A DNA stretch of 64,000 bases from Nocardioides massiliensis (GCF_030811215.1 NZ_JAUSQM010000001.1:3816001-3880000), one strand, 5' to 3'. Counted from the first letter of the stretch, positions 43,536 to 53,593 are shown. The notes: generated from the letters alone by a model not told the origin. Numbers and translations are program-made.

Positions 43536-44837
43536 ATGCTGCGGGTGGAGGATCCTCGACGACACGTGCCCCGCACCGACGAGGTCCTGGCCGATCCGCG
43601 CCTGGTCGGGGCAGCCGACCGGCTGGGGCCGGGGCTGGTGAAGCAGGTGGTCCTCGAGGCGCTCGCCCGGTGCCGCACGGGCGAGCTGTCGCCCGGCGAG
43701 GTCGCCGACGCCGCGGTGGCCGGGTTGCCGTCGGCGGCGACGACGCTGCGGTCGGTCATCAACGCCACGGGCGTCGTGGTCCACACGAACCTGGGCCGCG
43801 CCCCGCTCTCGTCCGCTGCGGTCGACGCCATGACCATCGCGGCCGGCGCGACCGACGTCGAGCTCTCGCTCGCCACCGGACGCCGGGACCGTCGTGGTCG
43901 CGGCACACTCGCAGCCCTGGCGGCCGCGGTGCCGGCTGCGGGCGGCGTACACGTGGTCAACAACGGCGCCGCGGCCCTCGGCCTGGTGACGCTCGCACTC
44001 GCGGCAGGTCGCGAGGTCGTGGTCGCCCGCGGCGAGATGGTCGAGATCGGCGACGGCTTCCGCATCCCCGAGCTGCTGGAGTCGATCGGCGCGCGGCTCG
44101 TCGAGGTCGGCACCACCAACCGCGTGCGGCTGGCCGACTACGAGGCGGCGTTGAGCGAGCGGACGGCGTTCGTCCTCAAGGTCCACCCGTCCAACTTCGT
44201 CGTGGAGGGCTTCACCGCGGCCGTGGGCGTGCGCGAGCTCGCCGGGCTGCCCGTGCCGGTCGTCGTCGACATCGGGTCCGGTCTGCTCCGTCCCCATCCG
44301 CGGCTGCCGCAGGAGCCGGACGCCGACTCGGCGCTGCGTGCCGGGGCGACGATCGTGACCGCATCGGGCGACAAGCTGCTCGGGGGCCCGCAGGCGGGGC
44401 TGCTGCTCGGCGACGCCGAGCTCGTCGAGCGACTGCGCCGCCACCCGTTCGCCCGCGCCCTGCGCGTCGACAAGCTGACGCTCGCTGCGTTGGAGGCGAC
44501 GCTCACCGGTCCGACACCGCCGGTCGCGGCTGCGCTGGCCCGCATGCCCGACGACCTGCTGGCTCGTGCGCAGCGGATCGTCGAGGAGCTGGCGACGGTC
44601 CCCGGCCTGGCGGTCGAGGCCGTCGTGACGGCGGGAGCGGTCGGCGGTGGCGGCGCTCCCGGCGTCGAGCTGCCCAGCGCCGCGGTGTCGTTGCCCGCGG
44701 GGTTGGCAGAGCCGCTGCGCACCGGTGACCGGCCGGTGGTGGGACGCGTGCACGACGGTCGCCTCCTGCTCGACCTGCTCGCCGTGGACCCCGCGGACGA
44801 CCCGGTGCTGGTGGAGGCCGTACGCCGATGCACGTGA
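43536..44837 (+). CDS. selA: L-seryl-tRNA(Sec) selenium transferase
   Basis: The 433-residue PLP enzyme has the SelA N-terminal domain (RTDEVLADPRLVGAADRLGP), INATGVVVHTNLGRAPLS and the PLP lysine in ASGDKLLGGPQAG (Lys280). It converts Ser-tRNA-Sec to Sec-tRNA-Sec with selenophosphate. The ATG at 43536 gives the usual family length; an ATG at 43368 would add an unconserved, arginine-rich leader. It overlaps selB by 10 bp. Confidence 0.95.
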   Translation: MLRVEDPRRHVPRTDEVLADPRLVGAADRLGPGLVKQVVLEALARCRTGELSPGEVADAAVAGLPSAATTLRSVINATGVVVHTNLGRAPLSSAAVDAMTIAAGATDVELSLATGRRDRRGRGTLAALAAAVPAAGGVHVVNNGAAALGLVTLALAAGREVVVARGEMVEIGDGFRIPELLESIGARLVEVGTTNRVRLADYEAALSERTAFVLKVHPSNFVVEGFTAAVGVRELAGLPVPVVVDIGSGLLRPHPRLPQEPDADSALRAGATIVTASGDKLLGGPQAGLLLGDAELVERLRRHPFARALRVDKLTLAALEATLTGPTPPVAAALARMPDDLLARAQRIVEELATVPGLAVEAVVTAGAVGGGGAPGVELPSAAVSLPAGLAEPLRTGDRPVVGRVHDGRLLLDLLAVDPADDPVLVEAVRRCT

Positions 44838-46585
44838 TCGCCACCGCAGGACACGTCGACCACGGCAAGTCCACGCTGGTCAAGGCGCTGACGGGCGCCG
44901 AGCCCGACCGGCTCGAGGAGGAGCGGCGCCGCGGCCTGTCGATCGAGCTCGGCTACGTCTGGACGACGCTGCCGGAGGCCGGCGAGGTGGCGTTCGTCGA
45001 CGTACCGGGTCACGAGAAGTTCCTGCGCACGATGCTCGCCGGCGTCGGTCCGGTGCCGGCGGTGCTCTTGGTCGTCGCCGCCGACGACCCGTGGATGCCG
45101 CAGGCCGCCGAGCACCTCGCCGCCCTCGACGCCCTCGGCGTCTCCCACGGCGTGGTCGCCGTGACGCGCTCCGACCTCGCCGATCCAGCTCCGATGCTGG
45201 CGCGCGCCCGGGAGGAGGTCGCACGCACCTCGTTGCGGCACGCGCAGGTGCTGGCCGTGAGCGCCGCGACCGGTGCGGGACTGGACGAGCTGCGCACGGC
45301 GTTGGCGGCGCTGCTGGGACGGATGCCGGCACAGGACCCCGGCACCGATGTCCGCATCTGGGCCGACCGCGCCTTCCACGCCCGCGGTGCAGGCACCGTC
45401 GTCACCGGGACGCTGCCCGCCGGGACCGTGCGGGTCGGGGACCGGTTGGCGACGGGTGACGGGACTGTCCGGGTCCGGGGCGTGCAGGCGCTCGGCACCC
45501 AGCGCGATCAGGTATCCGGAGTCGCTCGGGTCGCGCTCAACGTCGTCGCCGACGACAAGGTCGAGATCGAGCGGGACACCGTGCTCGTCACCCCGGACGC
45601 GTGGCACTTCACCACCTCGGTCGACGTCCGGGTCGTGGGCGACGGCGCGCTGCCGGAGCACCCGGTCCTGCACATCGGCGCGACCTCGATGCAGGTGCGC
45701 GCACGGCGCTTCGACGACGCGCACGCCCGGCTGACCCTGGATCGCGCCCTGCCCCTGCGCATCGGTGACCGCGCCCTCCTGCGCGACCCCGGCACCCGCG
45801 AGCTGTGGGGCGTCCGCGTCCTCGACCCGTCGCCCCCGGCGCTTCGTCGCCGGGGAGCGAGTGCCCGACGAGCACAGGTGCTCGCCGACCTCGACGACCG
45901 ACCCAGCCTCGCCTCCGAGCTCGAGCGGCGCGGCGTCGCACCGGCCGACCTGCTGCGGCGGATCGGCGTACCGGTGCCTGCGGAAGCCGACGAGTGGTTG
46001 GTCGGTGACCGTGCGCGCAGGCTGATCGCCGAGCGGATGGTGGCGGTCGTGAAGGCGTACGACGACCAGCACCCGCTCGAGCCGGGGATGGCGCTGCCCG
46101 CCCTGGCGCGTGCCCTGCGGCTCCCCTCGCCCGAGCTCGTCGGGCGGCTCATGCCGCAGGAGCTCCGCCTCGAGCAGGGCCGGGTGACCGCAACCGCGCC
46201 GCGGATCGGGTTGCCGGACGCGATCGAGCGCGGCGTCGCTGCCGTCGAGACGGACCTGGCCCAGGAACCCTTCGCCGCCCCCACCGCGGACCGCTTGCGC
46301 GAGCTCGGCCTGCACCACAAGGCGATCGCCGTCGCCGCACGCGCCGGTCGGCTGCTCGATCTCGGGGACGGCATCGTGCTGCTCCCCGACGCAGCGAGTC
46401 GTGCGGCCGCGTGGTTGAGCGAAATCCCCCAGCCCTTCACGACCAGCGAGGCGCGTCAGCGACTGGGCACCAGCCGCCGGGTCGCGCTCCCCCTGCTCGC
46501 ACACCTCGACCGCGCCGGGCTCACCACGCGGCACGCCGACGATCGCCGCAGCACAACCGGTCATCGAGTAGCCGGAGGCGCCTGA
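44828..46585 (+). CDS. selB: Selenocysteine-specific elongation factor
   Basis: The 585-residue GTPase has the P-loop AGHVDHGKSTLVKALTG, switch II FVDVPGHEKFLRTML, and TRSD where most translation GTPases have NKxD. Two beta-barrel domains follow to about residue 330, then a C-terminal winged-helix array that would bind the SECIS hairpin. The last residues (STTGHRVAGGA) are encoded inside an inverted-repeat element, so the natural end may have been altered. Confidence 0.94.
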   Translation: MHVIATAGHVDHGKSTLVKALTGAEPDRLEEERRRGLSIELGYVWTTLPEAGEVAFVDVPGHEKFLRTMLAGVGPVPAVLLVVAADDPWMPQAAEHLAALDALGVSHGVVAVTRSDLADPAPMLARAREEVARTSLRHAQVLAVSAATGAGLDELRTALAALLGRMPAQDPGTDVRIWADRAFHARGAGTVVTGTLPAGTVRVGDRLATGDGTVRVRGVQALGTQRDQVSGVARVALNVVADDKVEIERDTVLVTPDAWHFTTSVDVRVVGDGALPEHPVLHIGATSMQVRARRFDDAHARLTLDRALPLRIGDRALLRDPGTRELWGVRVLDPSPPALRRRGASARRAQVLADLDDRPSLASELERRGVAPADLLRRIGVPVPAEADEWLVGDRARRLIAERMVAVVKAYDDQHPLEPGMALPALARALRLPSPELVGRLMPQELRLEQGRVTATAPRIGLPDAIERGVAAVETDLAQEPFAAPTADRLRELGLHHKAIAVAARAGRLLDLGDGIVLLPDAASRAAAWLSEIPQPFTTSEARQRLGTSRRVALPLLAHLDRAGLTTRHADDRRSTTGHRVAGGA

Positions 46586-46613
46586 GCTCGCGAAGGCGGC
46601 ACCGGCGTATCGA
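46564..46613. repeat. Inverted-repeat element over the 3' end of selB
   Basis: TCGA-GTA-GCCGG (46564-46575) and CCGGC-GTA-TCGA (46602-46613) form two-part arms separated by a symmetric GTA internal loop. The left arm overlaps the last selB codons, and the centre contains GGCGCCTGAGCTCGCG. Between convergent genes it could be a terminator or a dispersed intergenic repeat; a genome search would tell. Confidence 0.4.
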
Positions 46614-46627
46614 GATGCAGTGGCGAC

Positions 46628-47566
46628 TCAGCGCAAGCCCATCAAGGTGATCAGCTCCCACGCCGTGTGCGCAGCGGCGAGCCCGGTCAGCCCCGCATGG
46701 TCGTACGCCGGGGCCACCTCGACGACGTCCGCGCCGACGATGTCCAGGCCGCGGAAGAGCCGCAGCAGCGTGAACATCTCGCGCGTGCTGAGGCCGGCCA
46801 CCTCCGGCGTACCGGTGCCGGGCGCGTGCGCCGGGTCGAGCACGTCGATGTCGATGGAGACGTAGACCGGCCGGTCGCCGAGGCGGCGGCGTACGCGCTC
46901 GGCGATCGCCTCGACCGAGCTGGTCGCGAACTCCTCGCTGCGGATGAGCGCGAAGCCGGCGCGCGCGTCGTCCTCGAGCTCCTCGGGCCCGTAGACGCCG
47001 CCACGGATACCGACGTGCTGGCAGTGGTCGAGGTCGAGCAGGCCTTCCTCGGCCGCGCGACGGAAGGGTGATCCGTGCCAGATGTCGGCGCCGTGCAGGA
47101 CGTCCCAGGTGTCGAGGTGTGCGTCGAAGTGGAGCACGGCCAGCGGCCCGTGGTGCTTGGCGGCGGCCCGCAGCAGCGGCAGCGCGACGGTGTGGTCTCC
47201 GCCGAGCGCGACGACCCGCGCCCCGGCGTCGGTGAGCCGCTCCGCGTGCGCCTGGATGTCGTCGATCGCGGCGGGGATGTCGTAGGGCCCGACCGCGACG
47301 TCACCGGCGTCGACGACCTGCAGGTCGCGGAACGGGTAGGCGTCGTGGATCTGGTGGTAGGGGTGCAACTGCCGGGAGTTCTCGCGGATGTGCGACGGAC
47401 CGAACCGCGCACCCGGGCGGAAGCTCGTGCCGGCGTCGAACGGGATGCCGAGCACCGCGATGTCGGCGCGTTCCACGTCCTCGATGCGCGGGAGCAGCGC
47501 GAAGGTCGCGATCCCGCCATAACGCGGCATCCCGGGCTCGTCCCGCTGACCGATGATCATCGCCAC
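46628..47566 (-). CDS. Agmatinase/ureohydrolase family protein
   Basis: The 312-residue protein has all manganese-binding motifs of ureohydrolases: GGDHTVALPLL, LHFDAHLDTWD and YVSIDIDVLDPAHAPGTGTPE. The last is typical of agmatinases and guanidinobutyrase/guanidinopropionase-like enzymes. It hydrolyses a guanidino compound to urea and an amine. The GTG at 47566 has GAGAGG at a good distance; an ATG at 47560 is an alternative. It overlaps the upstream carboxylesterase gene. Confidence 0.9.
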   Translation of the reverse strand: MAMIIGQRDEPGMPRYGGIATFALLPRIEDVERADIAVLGIPFDAGTSFRPGARFGPSHIRENSRQLHPYHQIHDAYPFRDLQVVDAGDVAVGPYDIPAAIDDIQAHAERLTDAGARVVALGGDHTVALPLLRAAAKHHGPLAVLHFDAHLDTWDVLHGADIWHGSPFRRAAEEGLLDLDHCQHVGIRGGVYGPEELEDDARAGFALIRSEEFATSSVEAIAERVRRRLGDRPVYVSIDIDVLDPAHAPGTGTPEVAGLSTREMFTLLRLFRGLDIVGADVVEVAPAYDHAGLTGLAAAHTAWELITLMGLR

Positions 47567-49017
47567 GCCATCCTCTCGTCGCCGCGCGGATCCTCGACCA
47601 CCGCGGAGTTGGTCTCACGGAAGACCATGACCGGTCGCTCGACGTCGTACGTCGCCCAGCCCGGGTCGCCGTCGCGGGCGAAGCGCACCCAGGCGGCGTG
47701 CATGGTGTCGGCCAGGGTCTGCGGTGCCTGGGGCCCGGCCAGGTCGGCGGCGTGGGGTGCGCGCAAGGTGTCGAAGACGAACGGGATCTCCATCGCGTGG
47801 GCCGCGCCGAGTCCCAGGTGGGGGTTCTGCCAGGCGAACTCATAGACCCACGCGGGACCGTCGTGGGCGTCGACCAGGTCGAGCGCCGGCAGCCGGAAGA
47901 ACGCGTCGCTGAGGAGGGCGACGGCCACGTCGGCCGGTGTCGCGTCGGGACGGTTGGCGCGGTAGACCGCGATGATCTCGTCTGGCACTCCACGCGCCTG
48001 CGCCATCTTCGCCAGGCGGGCGTCGGTGATCTCGTCGACGAGCCCCTCGGGCACGAGGAAGAAGCGGTACTCCTCCGTCGTCGTCCCCGTCAGCAGCGGC
48101 ACCTGCTGCGCGCTCCCGGAGCGGATGGCGGCGAGCGGGTGCTCGGGCAGGATCTCCCCGTCGACCACGGGCACGAACGCCATCTGCGCGGCTGCGATCG
48201 ACTCGCCGTACTCCTTCGGGGCGGCGCTCACCGCGTTGCCCGCGGCGTTCTGTGCGGCGTTGAGCTCCTTGATGCCGACCGCCGCGATCTCCGTGGCTCG
48301 CGGCTCCACACCGAGCTGGCGCGCAACCTCGTCGGTGACGCGTGCTGCGTCTTCGGGCGTCGCGGCGGCCTGGGCCGCGCCGCTCTGCGCGACGGCTCCG
48401 GCGAACAAGCCACGTGCGCTGGGCATCGCCATCAGGCTGACGACGCTCATCGCCCCGGCGGACTCGCCGAAGATCGTCACGCGGTCCGGGTCGCCACCGA
48501 AAGCGGCGATGTTGTCGCGCACCCACTCCAGCGCCGCGACCTGGTCGAGCAGGCCGCGGTTGACCGGCGCCGGCGCGTCGGGCAGGTAGCCGAACCCGTC
48601 CACACCGAGGCGATAGTTGATCGTCACCAGCACCACGCCGTCGCGGGCAAAGGCGCTCCCGTCATACATCCCGGCTGCGCTGTTGCCCATCGTGAACGCG
48701 CCACCGTGGATCCACACCATGACCGGCAGCCCGGCCGCATTGTCCGGGGTCCACACGTTGAGCGTCAGCCAGTCATCACCGGGGATCGAGGGCTGGTGCA
48801 GGATCCGGGCGTACGGCGGGCTGTACCCCGGCGAGGGCGGGGTGGGCCCGAACTCCAGCGCCGCGCGTTCCCCATCCCACGGGTCCGGAGGGACCGGGGC
48901 GGCGAAGCGCCGCTCGCCGACGGGGCTGGCGGCGTACGGGATGCCGAGGTAGCGGGCGACGCCATCCTCGACCGTGCCGCGCACGCGGCCCTGACGTGTC
49001 TGCACGACGGGTTCCAT
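47557..49017 (-). CDS. Type B carboxylesterase
   Basis: The 486-residue alpha/beta hydrolase has the nucleophile elbow FGESAGAMSVVSLMA, the oxyanion motif MVWIHGGAFTMGNS, a Glu region TGTTTEEYRFF and a catalytic-His region GAAHAMEIPFVFDTL. It hydrolyses carboxylic esters. No signal peptide is seen, so it is probably cytoplasmic. The gene lies 5 bp downstream of jetD on the same strand, so read-through from the Wadjet operon is possible. Confidence 0.9.
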   Translation of the reverse strand: MEPVVQTRQGRVRGTVEDGVARYLGIPYAASPVGERRFAAPVPPDPWDGERAALEFGPTPPSPGYSPPYARILHQPSIPGDDWLTLNVWTPDNAAGLPVMVWIHGGAFTMGNSAAGMYDGSAFARDGVVLVTINYRLGVDGFGYLPDAPAPVNRGLLDQVAALEWVRDNIAAFGGDPDRVTIFGESAGAMSVVSLMAMPSARGLFAGAVAQSGAAQAAATPEDAARVTDEVARQLGVEPRATEIAAVGIKELNAAQNAAGNAVSAAPKEYGESIAAAQMAFVPVVDGEILPEHPLAAIRSGSAQQVPLLTGTTTEEYRFFLVPEGLVDEITDARLAKMAQARGVPDEIIAVYRANRPDATPADVAVALLSDAFFRLPALDLVDAHDGPAWVYEFAWQNPHLGLGAAHAMEIPFVFDTLRAPHAADLAGPQAPQTLADTMHAAWVRFARDGDPGWATYDVERPVMVFRETNSAVVEDPRGDERMAWR

Positions 49018-49022
49018 CCGGG

Positions 49023-50174
49023 TCACCGTAGCTGTCCCATCCGCGCGAGCGCCCACTTCCAGTCGATGCGCTCCTGCTCCAGTCGCACCTGCTCGCCGTG
49101 ACGATCGGTCACGAGGTCCTCATAGAGGTCGCGCTCAGCGCTCGTCAGCCGAGTGAGCTGGGAGCGGGCGGGGCTGGCCTCCCTGCCCCAGCGGTCGCGA
49201 TGACCCAGCAGGGTCTCGCGATCCATCAGCACCGACTCGGCGTGCGGCAGCCAGGCGCGCAACCGATCGAGGATCGCGAAGCCGTGGGTGTCGAGATCTC
49301 CCCAGTAGGCCACCGGGACCCCGGCCAGCCAGGGCAATCGTCCGATCCGGTCGACCTCGAAGCCCTTGCCCCACAGCACCATGCCGCGTTCGGGCACGGG
49401 CACGCTGAGGTAGGTGATCTCGTTCTCCACGATCAATGCCGACTGCGGCCGCAGGCCCCAGCGGGCGAGCTCGTCGACCCGGACCGCGACCTCGCTGAGC
49501 GACGCAGGCAACCCGACGTCGGCCCCGGCCCGCAAACGCACGAACTCCGCCTTGCTCCGCAGTCCCAGGTCGGCGACGAACGCGCGAGCACTGCCACCGA
49601 CCTCCAGCATCGAGGCCAGCACCGCTCGGTGCCGCTCGGCGAACTTTGTGTCGACGCCGGGCGCGCTGATCTCTCTCAGGTGGCGGCCGGATCCGCGATG
49701 CTCGTCCAGCCAGGAGTAGGCCGCCACCAACCCGGGCCAGACGTCGGCGACGGCGAGGGCGCGCACCGGATGACGCAGAACCCACGCGTGCAACGCGCCG
49801 GCACTCTCGGCCTCTGCGAGCATCGCAGTGAACCGCTCGACGTCGGCGCGCACACCGAGCAGCGCCCATGCCTGGTCGTAGGTCTGCAGCACCGCTCGCG
49901 TCGGGATCCGGTTGCGTCCGATGTGGCGACCACCGATGTCACCCCACACGAGCCCGTAGCGACTGTCGCCGCGTCGACCATCGTCGAGCTCAGCGATCCA
50001 CGCACGCACGGCGTCCAGATCGTCGCCGATGTCGCCCGGTCGTGGTCCTCGCACGGGGACCTCGAGGACTCCGAACTCCTCCCCGGCACCGAAGGCACGC
50101 AACAGCGACCCGTCGTCCCAACGCCGGCGTACCTTGGCCGCGATGTCAGCGGGACGGGTCCACGGGTGCGCCAT
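49023..50174 (-). CDS. jetD: Wadjet protein JetD (Toprim-like nuclease subunit)
   Basis: The 383-residue protein matches DUF3322 (residues about 1-190) plus DUF2220 (C-terminal). The Toprim-like metal motifs are SALIVENEITYLSVP and VAYWGDLDTHGFAILDRL. In Wadjet, JetD cuts closed circular DNA after the JetABC motor senses its size. It is the last gene of the operon and its start overlaps the jetC stop (TGATG). All key acidic residues appear present. Confidence 0.92.
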   Translation of the reverse strand: MAHPWTRPADIAAKVRRRWDDGSLLRAFGAGEEFGVLEVPVRGPRPGDIGDDLDAVRAWIAELDDGRRGDSRYGLVWGDIGGRHIGRNRIPTRAVLQTYDQAWALLGVRADVERFTAMLAEAESAGALHAWVLRHPVRALAVADVWPGLVAAYSWLDEHRGSGRHLREISAPGVDTKFAERHRAVLASMLEVGGSARAFVADLGLRSKAEFVRLRAGADVGLPASLSEVAVRVDELARWGLRPQSALIVENEITYLSVPVPERGMVLWGKGFEVDRIGRLPWLAGVPVAYWGDLDTHGFAILDRLRAWLPHAESVLMDRETLLGHRDRWGREASPARSQLTRLTSAERDLYEDLVTDRHGEQVRLEQERIDWKWALARMGQLR

Positions 50175-53100
50175 CAGCGGGTCGGGGCGCCCGGAGCGGC
50201 GCGGTGCCGATCGCGGCGAGCGTGGTATTCCTCGATGGTCATCGTCTGCAATCGCGAAGCGGTGCCGCCGGGATTGTCGACATAACCGATCGAGCGGACG
50301 TAGGGCTCGATCACGTGCACCTTCTGCAACGGCGTCACGATCAGCAGCTGCAGGCCGAGCTTGGCGAAGAGCTCGAGTGCGTAGCGGGTCGAGACGTCCG
50401 ACCCGCGCCCGAATGCCTCGTCGATGACGGCGAACCGGAAGTCGCGCGAGGTCCGCGCGCCCCACTCGAGACCGAACTGGTAGGCCAGCGATGCCGCGAG
50501 GATCGTGTAGGCGAGCTTCTCCTTCTGCCCGCCCGACTTGCCGTCGGAGTCGGAGTAGTGCTCCCACTCCTCGTCGGACTCGAGGTCGCGCTCGGAGGCG
50601 GAGAAGACGAACCAGTTGCGGACGTCGGTCACCCGCCGGGTCCACGCTCGATCGGCGTCGGAGTAGCCCTCCCGTCCGCGGAACCGGTCGATGATCCGTT
50701 TGACGTCCAGGAACCGCTGCTCGGAGTACTGGTCGTCGTCCCCGACGAGCGTGTCGTCGGTGGCGGCACGCAGCTCGGCGCGGAAGGCGGCGACGTCCTG
50801 GTTGGGGGTCGGCTGCTTCTCGAGGCGGATGTAGCGACCAGGGTTGTAGGGGATGGCTCCCAGTGCGTCGTTGATCCGTCCGACGCGGACGTCGATCTCC
50901 TCGGCCTGCCGGCGCAGCCAGTTGCTGAACTGCGCCAGCTCGCGGATCGTGTTGGTGTTGAGTTGCCGCTTGAACTCCTGCTCGAAACGCGGCAGGTCAT
51001 CGGTCGCGACCCGTTCGTGGAACGTCCGGAAGTCGGAACGCGCCTCCACGCTGGCGTCCATGTCAACCCCCGCCTCCGGCCAACGCCGCACGATGTCGTT
51101 CATGAGCTTGGTGAGGTTGAGCGCCAGACCGTTGAGCTCACCGCCGAGGCGTTCGACCCGTCGGTGCAGCTCCTCGCTCAGCCGATCCGCAGCCTGCCCA
51201 CAATCCTCGGACCGCGTCGGGACCGCCCGACCGAGACGCTCGCGGAGCGCGGGGTACGCCGACCGGGCGGCATCGCGCTCTGTCTCCGGCCGGGAACCGA
51301 CCTCCTGCTGGTCGCGGTCGCGCTCGCCCGCCTTGCGTTGCCGCTCAGCCTGCCACCGCGCCAACGCGCCGGTCAGGCGCTCGAGGGTGTCTCCGACCTC
51401 CTTCGTGGCGTCTTCGTTGGCTTGCAACGCCTCGGCGATCTCCTGCAACCGGTCGGAGCCGGCCGTGAGCCGGGCGCGCTCGGCGTCGGCGGTCGCCGCG
51501 CGGCTGTGCGCCGAAGCGACGTCGACGTCGGACCACGAGCGGTAGGCGTCGAGCCGGGCGAAGGCATCGCCGCGTCGCTGCACCTCGTCGCGCCGGTCCT
51601 GGACCCGCGCCACGTCCTCGTCGACAACCGCGCGCTGCTCGGCGACCTGCACGAGCTCGTCCTGCAAGGCAGTGACCTTGCGTTCGTTGGCCCATCCCAG
51701 GACCCAGCGACGCGGGTCGTCGACCGGATGACGATCGTCCTTCACGTGCCGCTCTCCGGAGCGGACCTGTCCGTGGAGGGTCACCGCACGTCGGTGGGCA
51801 CGGAACTCGGCGAGGTCGACGGCACACCGGTGGTCGGCGCGCTTGATCAGCTCGGCGCGCAGGTAGTCGGCGAACGGACCGTCCTTGACCTCCAGACAAT
51901 CGGCCAGCACCAACCCCTCGTGGTGGTCTCGCTGCAGCGGCACCCGCCGCGCCGCCACCCGTTCGTAGGTCAGGCGGGCGCCGACCAGGCGCCCGTGGGA
52001 CCCACGCACCTGCAGCCGTCGCCCGTCCACCCACGCGCTCACCGCGTCGTAGTGCTCCTGCGGCACGAGCAACGACAGCGCGAACCCACGCAGCACGCGC
52101 TCGGCGGCGCCGCGCCACGCCGCGTGCTCGTCGGCGACGTCGAGCATCTCGCCGGCGTAGGGCAGCTCCGCCGTCGACAGGCCGAGGTCGGCACAGAGCG
52201 CAGCCCGCAGCTCGACGTACTCCGGAGGGAGGTTGTCGGTGCGTTGCCGCAGACTCTCGAGCTCCTGCTCGATGCCGGCGGCACGTGTCTGCAGGTCACG
52301 AGCGCGCCCGAGCTGCTCGGCGTACTCCGCGTCCAGGGTGCGTTTGACCTCGGCCAGGTCGGGTCGGGCGGAGGCCACGGTCGTGCGCAGTGCGGTGAAT
52401 CCGGCCGCGTTGTCGATCGGCGCCTGTCCGGCTGCGGTCACTGCCTGATCGAAGTCGACCCGCCGGACCTGGCGCTCCTCGGCGAGCGCCCGCGCCTCGC
52501 GCGCCACCCGCTCCAGCTCGCTGATCCGGTCGCCGCCCGCCTGCGCGCGTTCGGCGATCAGTGCGTCACGCTCGTGCGACAGCGCCGCCTGGCTGCGACG
52601 GGCGTCGTCCTGCTCGACCTGAAGGCGGTCGGTCTCCTCCTTCAGCGCCTCGATCTCGGCGGTGAGCAGCTCGAGGCGCAGCTCGGCGACGAACTGGCGT
52701 ACGGCGTCGCGCTGACGCTCGGTCTTGGCGCGCTCGTCCCAGGTCTCGTCGTAGCGGTCGGCCAGGGCGACGATCGGCGTCAGCGCCTCGAGTTGCTCGC
52801 GTGCCCGCTTGACGGCGTCGTGGGCGCGGGTGAGGTCGTCGAAGTGCGCGATGATGTCGCGTACCCGCCCGGTCGCGTCGGCCGGCTCCAACATGTGGTC
52901 GCGCACGAACTCGTTGAGGTTGCCGACCGACTTCATCGAGACCGTCTGGTGGAACAACTCCAACGCCTGCTCGGAACGGATCCCGAGCAGGCGACGCAGC
53001 GCGGTGGAGTACTTCGGGAAGTCGTCGAACACCTCGGCCCCGCCGGCGCGCAGCCGCCGCCGCAGGTCGCGCAGGTCGGTGCCGAAGTCGGCGAAGTCAC

Positions 53101-53593
53101 CGGCGATCTCGAGTGCCTTGGGCGCGGTGACATAGAAGCGGTAGGGCTGGCCGGCGCGCTCCCGCTGTTGGAAGACCTGCGCCAGCGTGATCGTCTCGTC
53201 GTACCCGCCGTTGGTGAAGACGCCCAGGATGACGGAGTACGTCGCACCGTCCTGGCGCAAGCCGATCGCGCGCGAGACGCCCGAGGACTCCAGGCGTTCG
53301 GACTTGTAGTGACCCTCGACGTAGGAGCGCAGGGTGCGTTCCTTCGACTCCGCTCCGGCCGCCTTGTTGTAAGAGATGCGGTGCGAGGGCATCAGCAGCG
53401 TCGTCACCGCGTCCACCAGCGTGGACTTGCCGGAGCCGATGTCGCCGGTCAGCAGCGCGGTGTCTCCGTCGGCGGTGAACCGCCAGACGCGTTGATCGAA
53501 TGTGCCCCAGTTGAAGACTTCGAGGTGATGCAGCCGGTAGCCGGCGCGGCTGGCGTCGGCGAGCTCGACGGCGGAGAACAGGCCCTCACTCAT
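50174..53593 (-). CDS. jetC: Wadjet protein JetC (SMC/MukB-like ATPase)
   Basis: The 1139-residue protein has an SMC-like layout: Walker A LTGDIGSGKSTLVDAV near residue 50, two long coiled-coil arms around a hinge near the middle, then the ABC signature KSGGQKEKLAYTILAASLA near residue 1018 and Walker B RFAVIDEAFGRGSD near 1052. It drives DNA loop extrusion with JetA and JetB. I chose the ATG at 53593, which overlaps jetB by 8 bp. Confidence 0.94.
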   Translation of the reverse strand: MSEGLFSAVELADASRAGYRLHHLEVFNWGTFDQRVWRFTADGDTALLTGDIGSGKSTLVDAVTTLLMPSHRISYNKAAGAESKERTLRSYVEGHYKSERLESSGVSRAIGLRQDGATYSVILGVFTNGGYDETITLAQVFQQRERAGQPYRFYVTAPKALEIAGDFADFGTDLRDLRRRLRAGGAEVFDDFPKYSTALRRLLGIRSEQALELFHQTVSMKSVGNLNEFVRDHMLEPADATGRVRDIIAHFDDLTRAHDAVKRAREQLEALTPIVALADRYDETWDERAKTERQRDAVRQFVAELRLELLTAEIEALKEETDRLQVEQDDARRSQAALSHERDALIAERAQAGGDRISELERVAREARALAEERQVRRVDFDQAVTAAGQAPIDNAAGFTALRTTVASARPDLAEVKRTLDAEYAEQLGRARDLQTRAAGIEQELESLRQRTDNLPPEYVELRAALCADLGLSTAELPYAGEMLDVADEHAAWRGAAERVLRGFALSLLVPQEHYDAVSAWVDGRRLQVRGSHGRLVGARLTYERVAARRVPLQRDHHEGLVLADCLEVKDGPFADYLRAELIKRADHRCAVDLAEFRAHRRAVTLHGQVRSGERHVKDDRHPVDDPRRWVLGWANERKVTALQDELVQVAEQRAVVDEDVARVQDRRDEVQRRGDAFARLDAYRSWSDVDVASAHSRAATADAERARLTAGSDRLQEIAEALQANEDATKEVGDTLERLTGALARWQAERQRKAGERDRDQQEVGSRPETERDAARSAYPALRERLGRAVPTRSEDCGQAADRLSEELHRRVERLGGELNGLALNLTKLMNDIVRRWPEAGVDMDASVEARSDFRTFHERVATDDLPRFEQEFKRQLNTNTIRELAQFSNWLRRQAEEIDVRVGRINDALGAIPYNPGRYIRLEKQPTPNQDVAAFRAELRAATDDTLVGDDDQYSEQRFLDVKRIIDRFRGREGYSDADRAWTRRVTDVRNWFVFSASERDLESDEEWEHYSDSDGKSGGQKEKLAYTILAASLAYQFGLEWGARTSRDFRFAVIDEAFGRGSDVSTRYALELFAKLGLQLLIVTPLQKVHVIEPYVRSIGYVDNPGGTASRLQTMTIEEYHARRDRHRAAPGAPTR

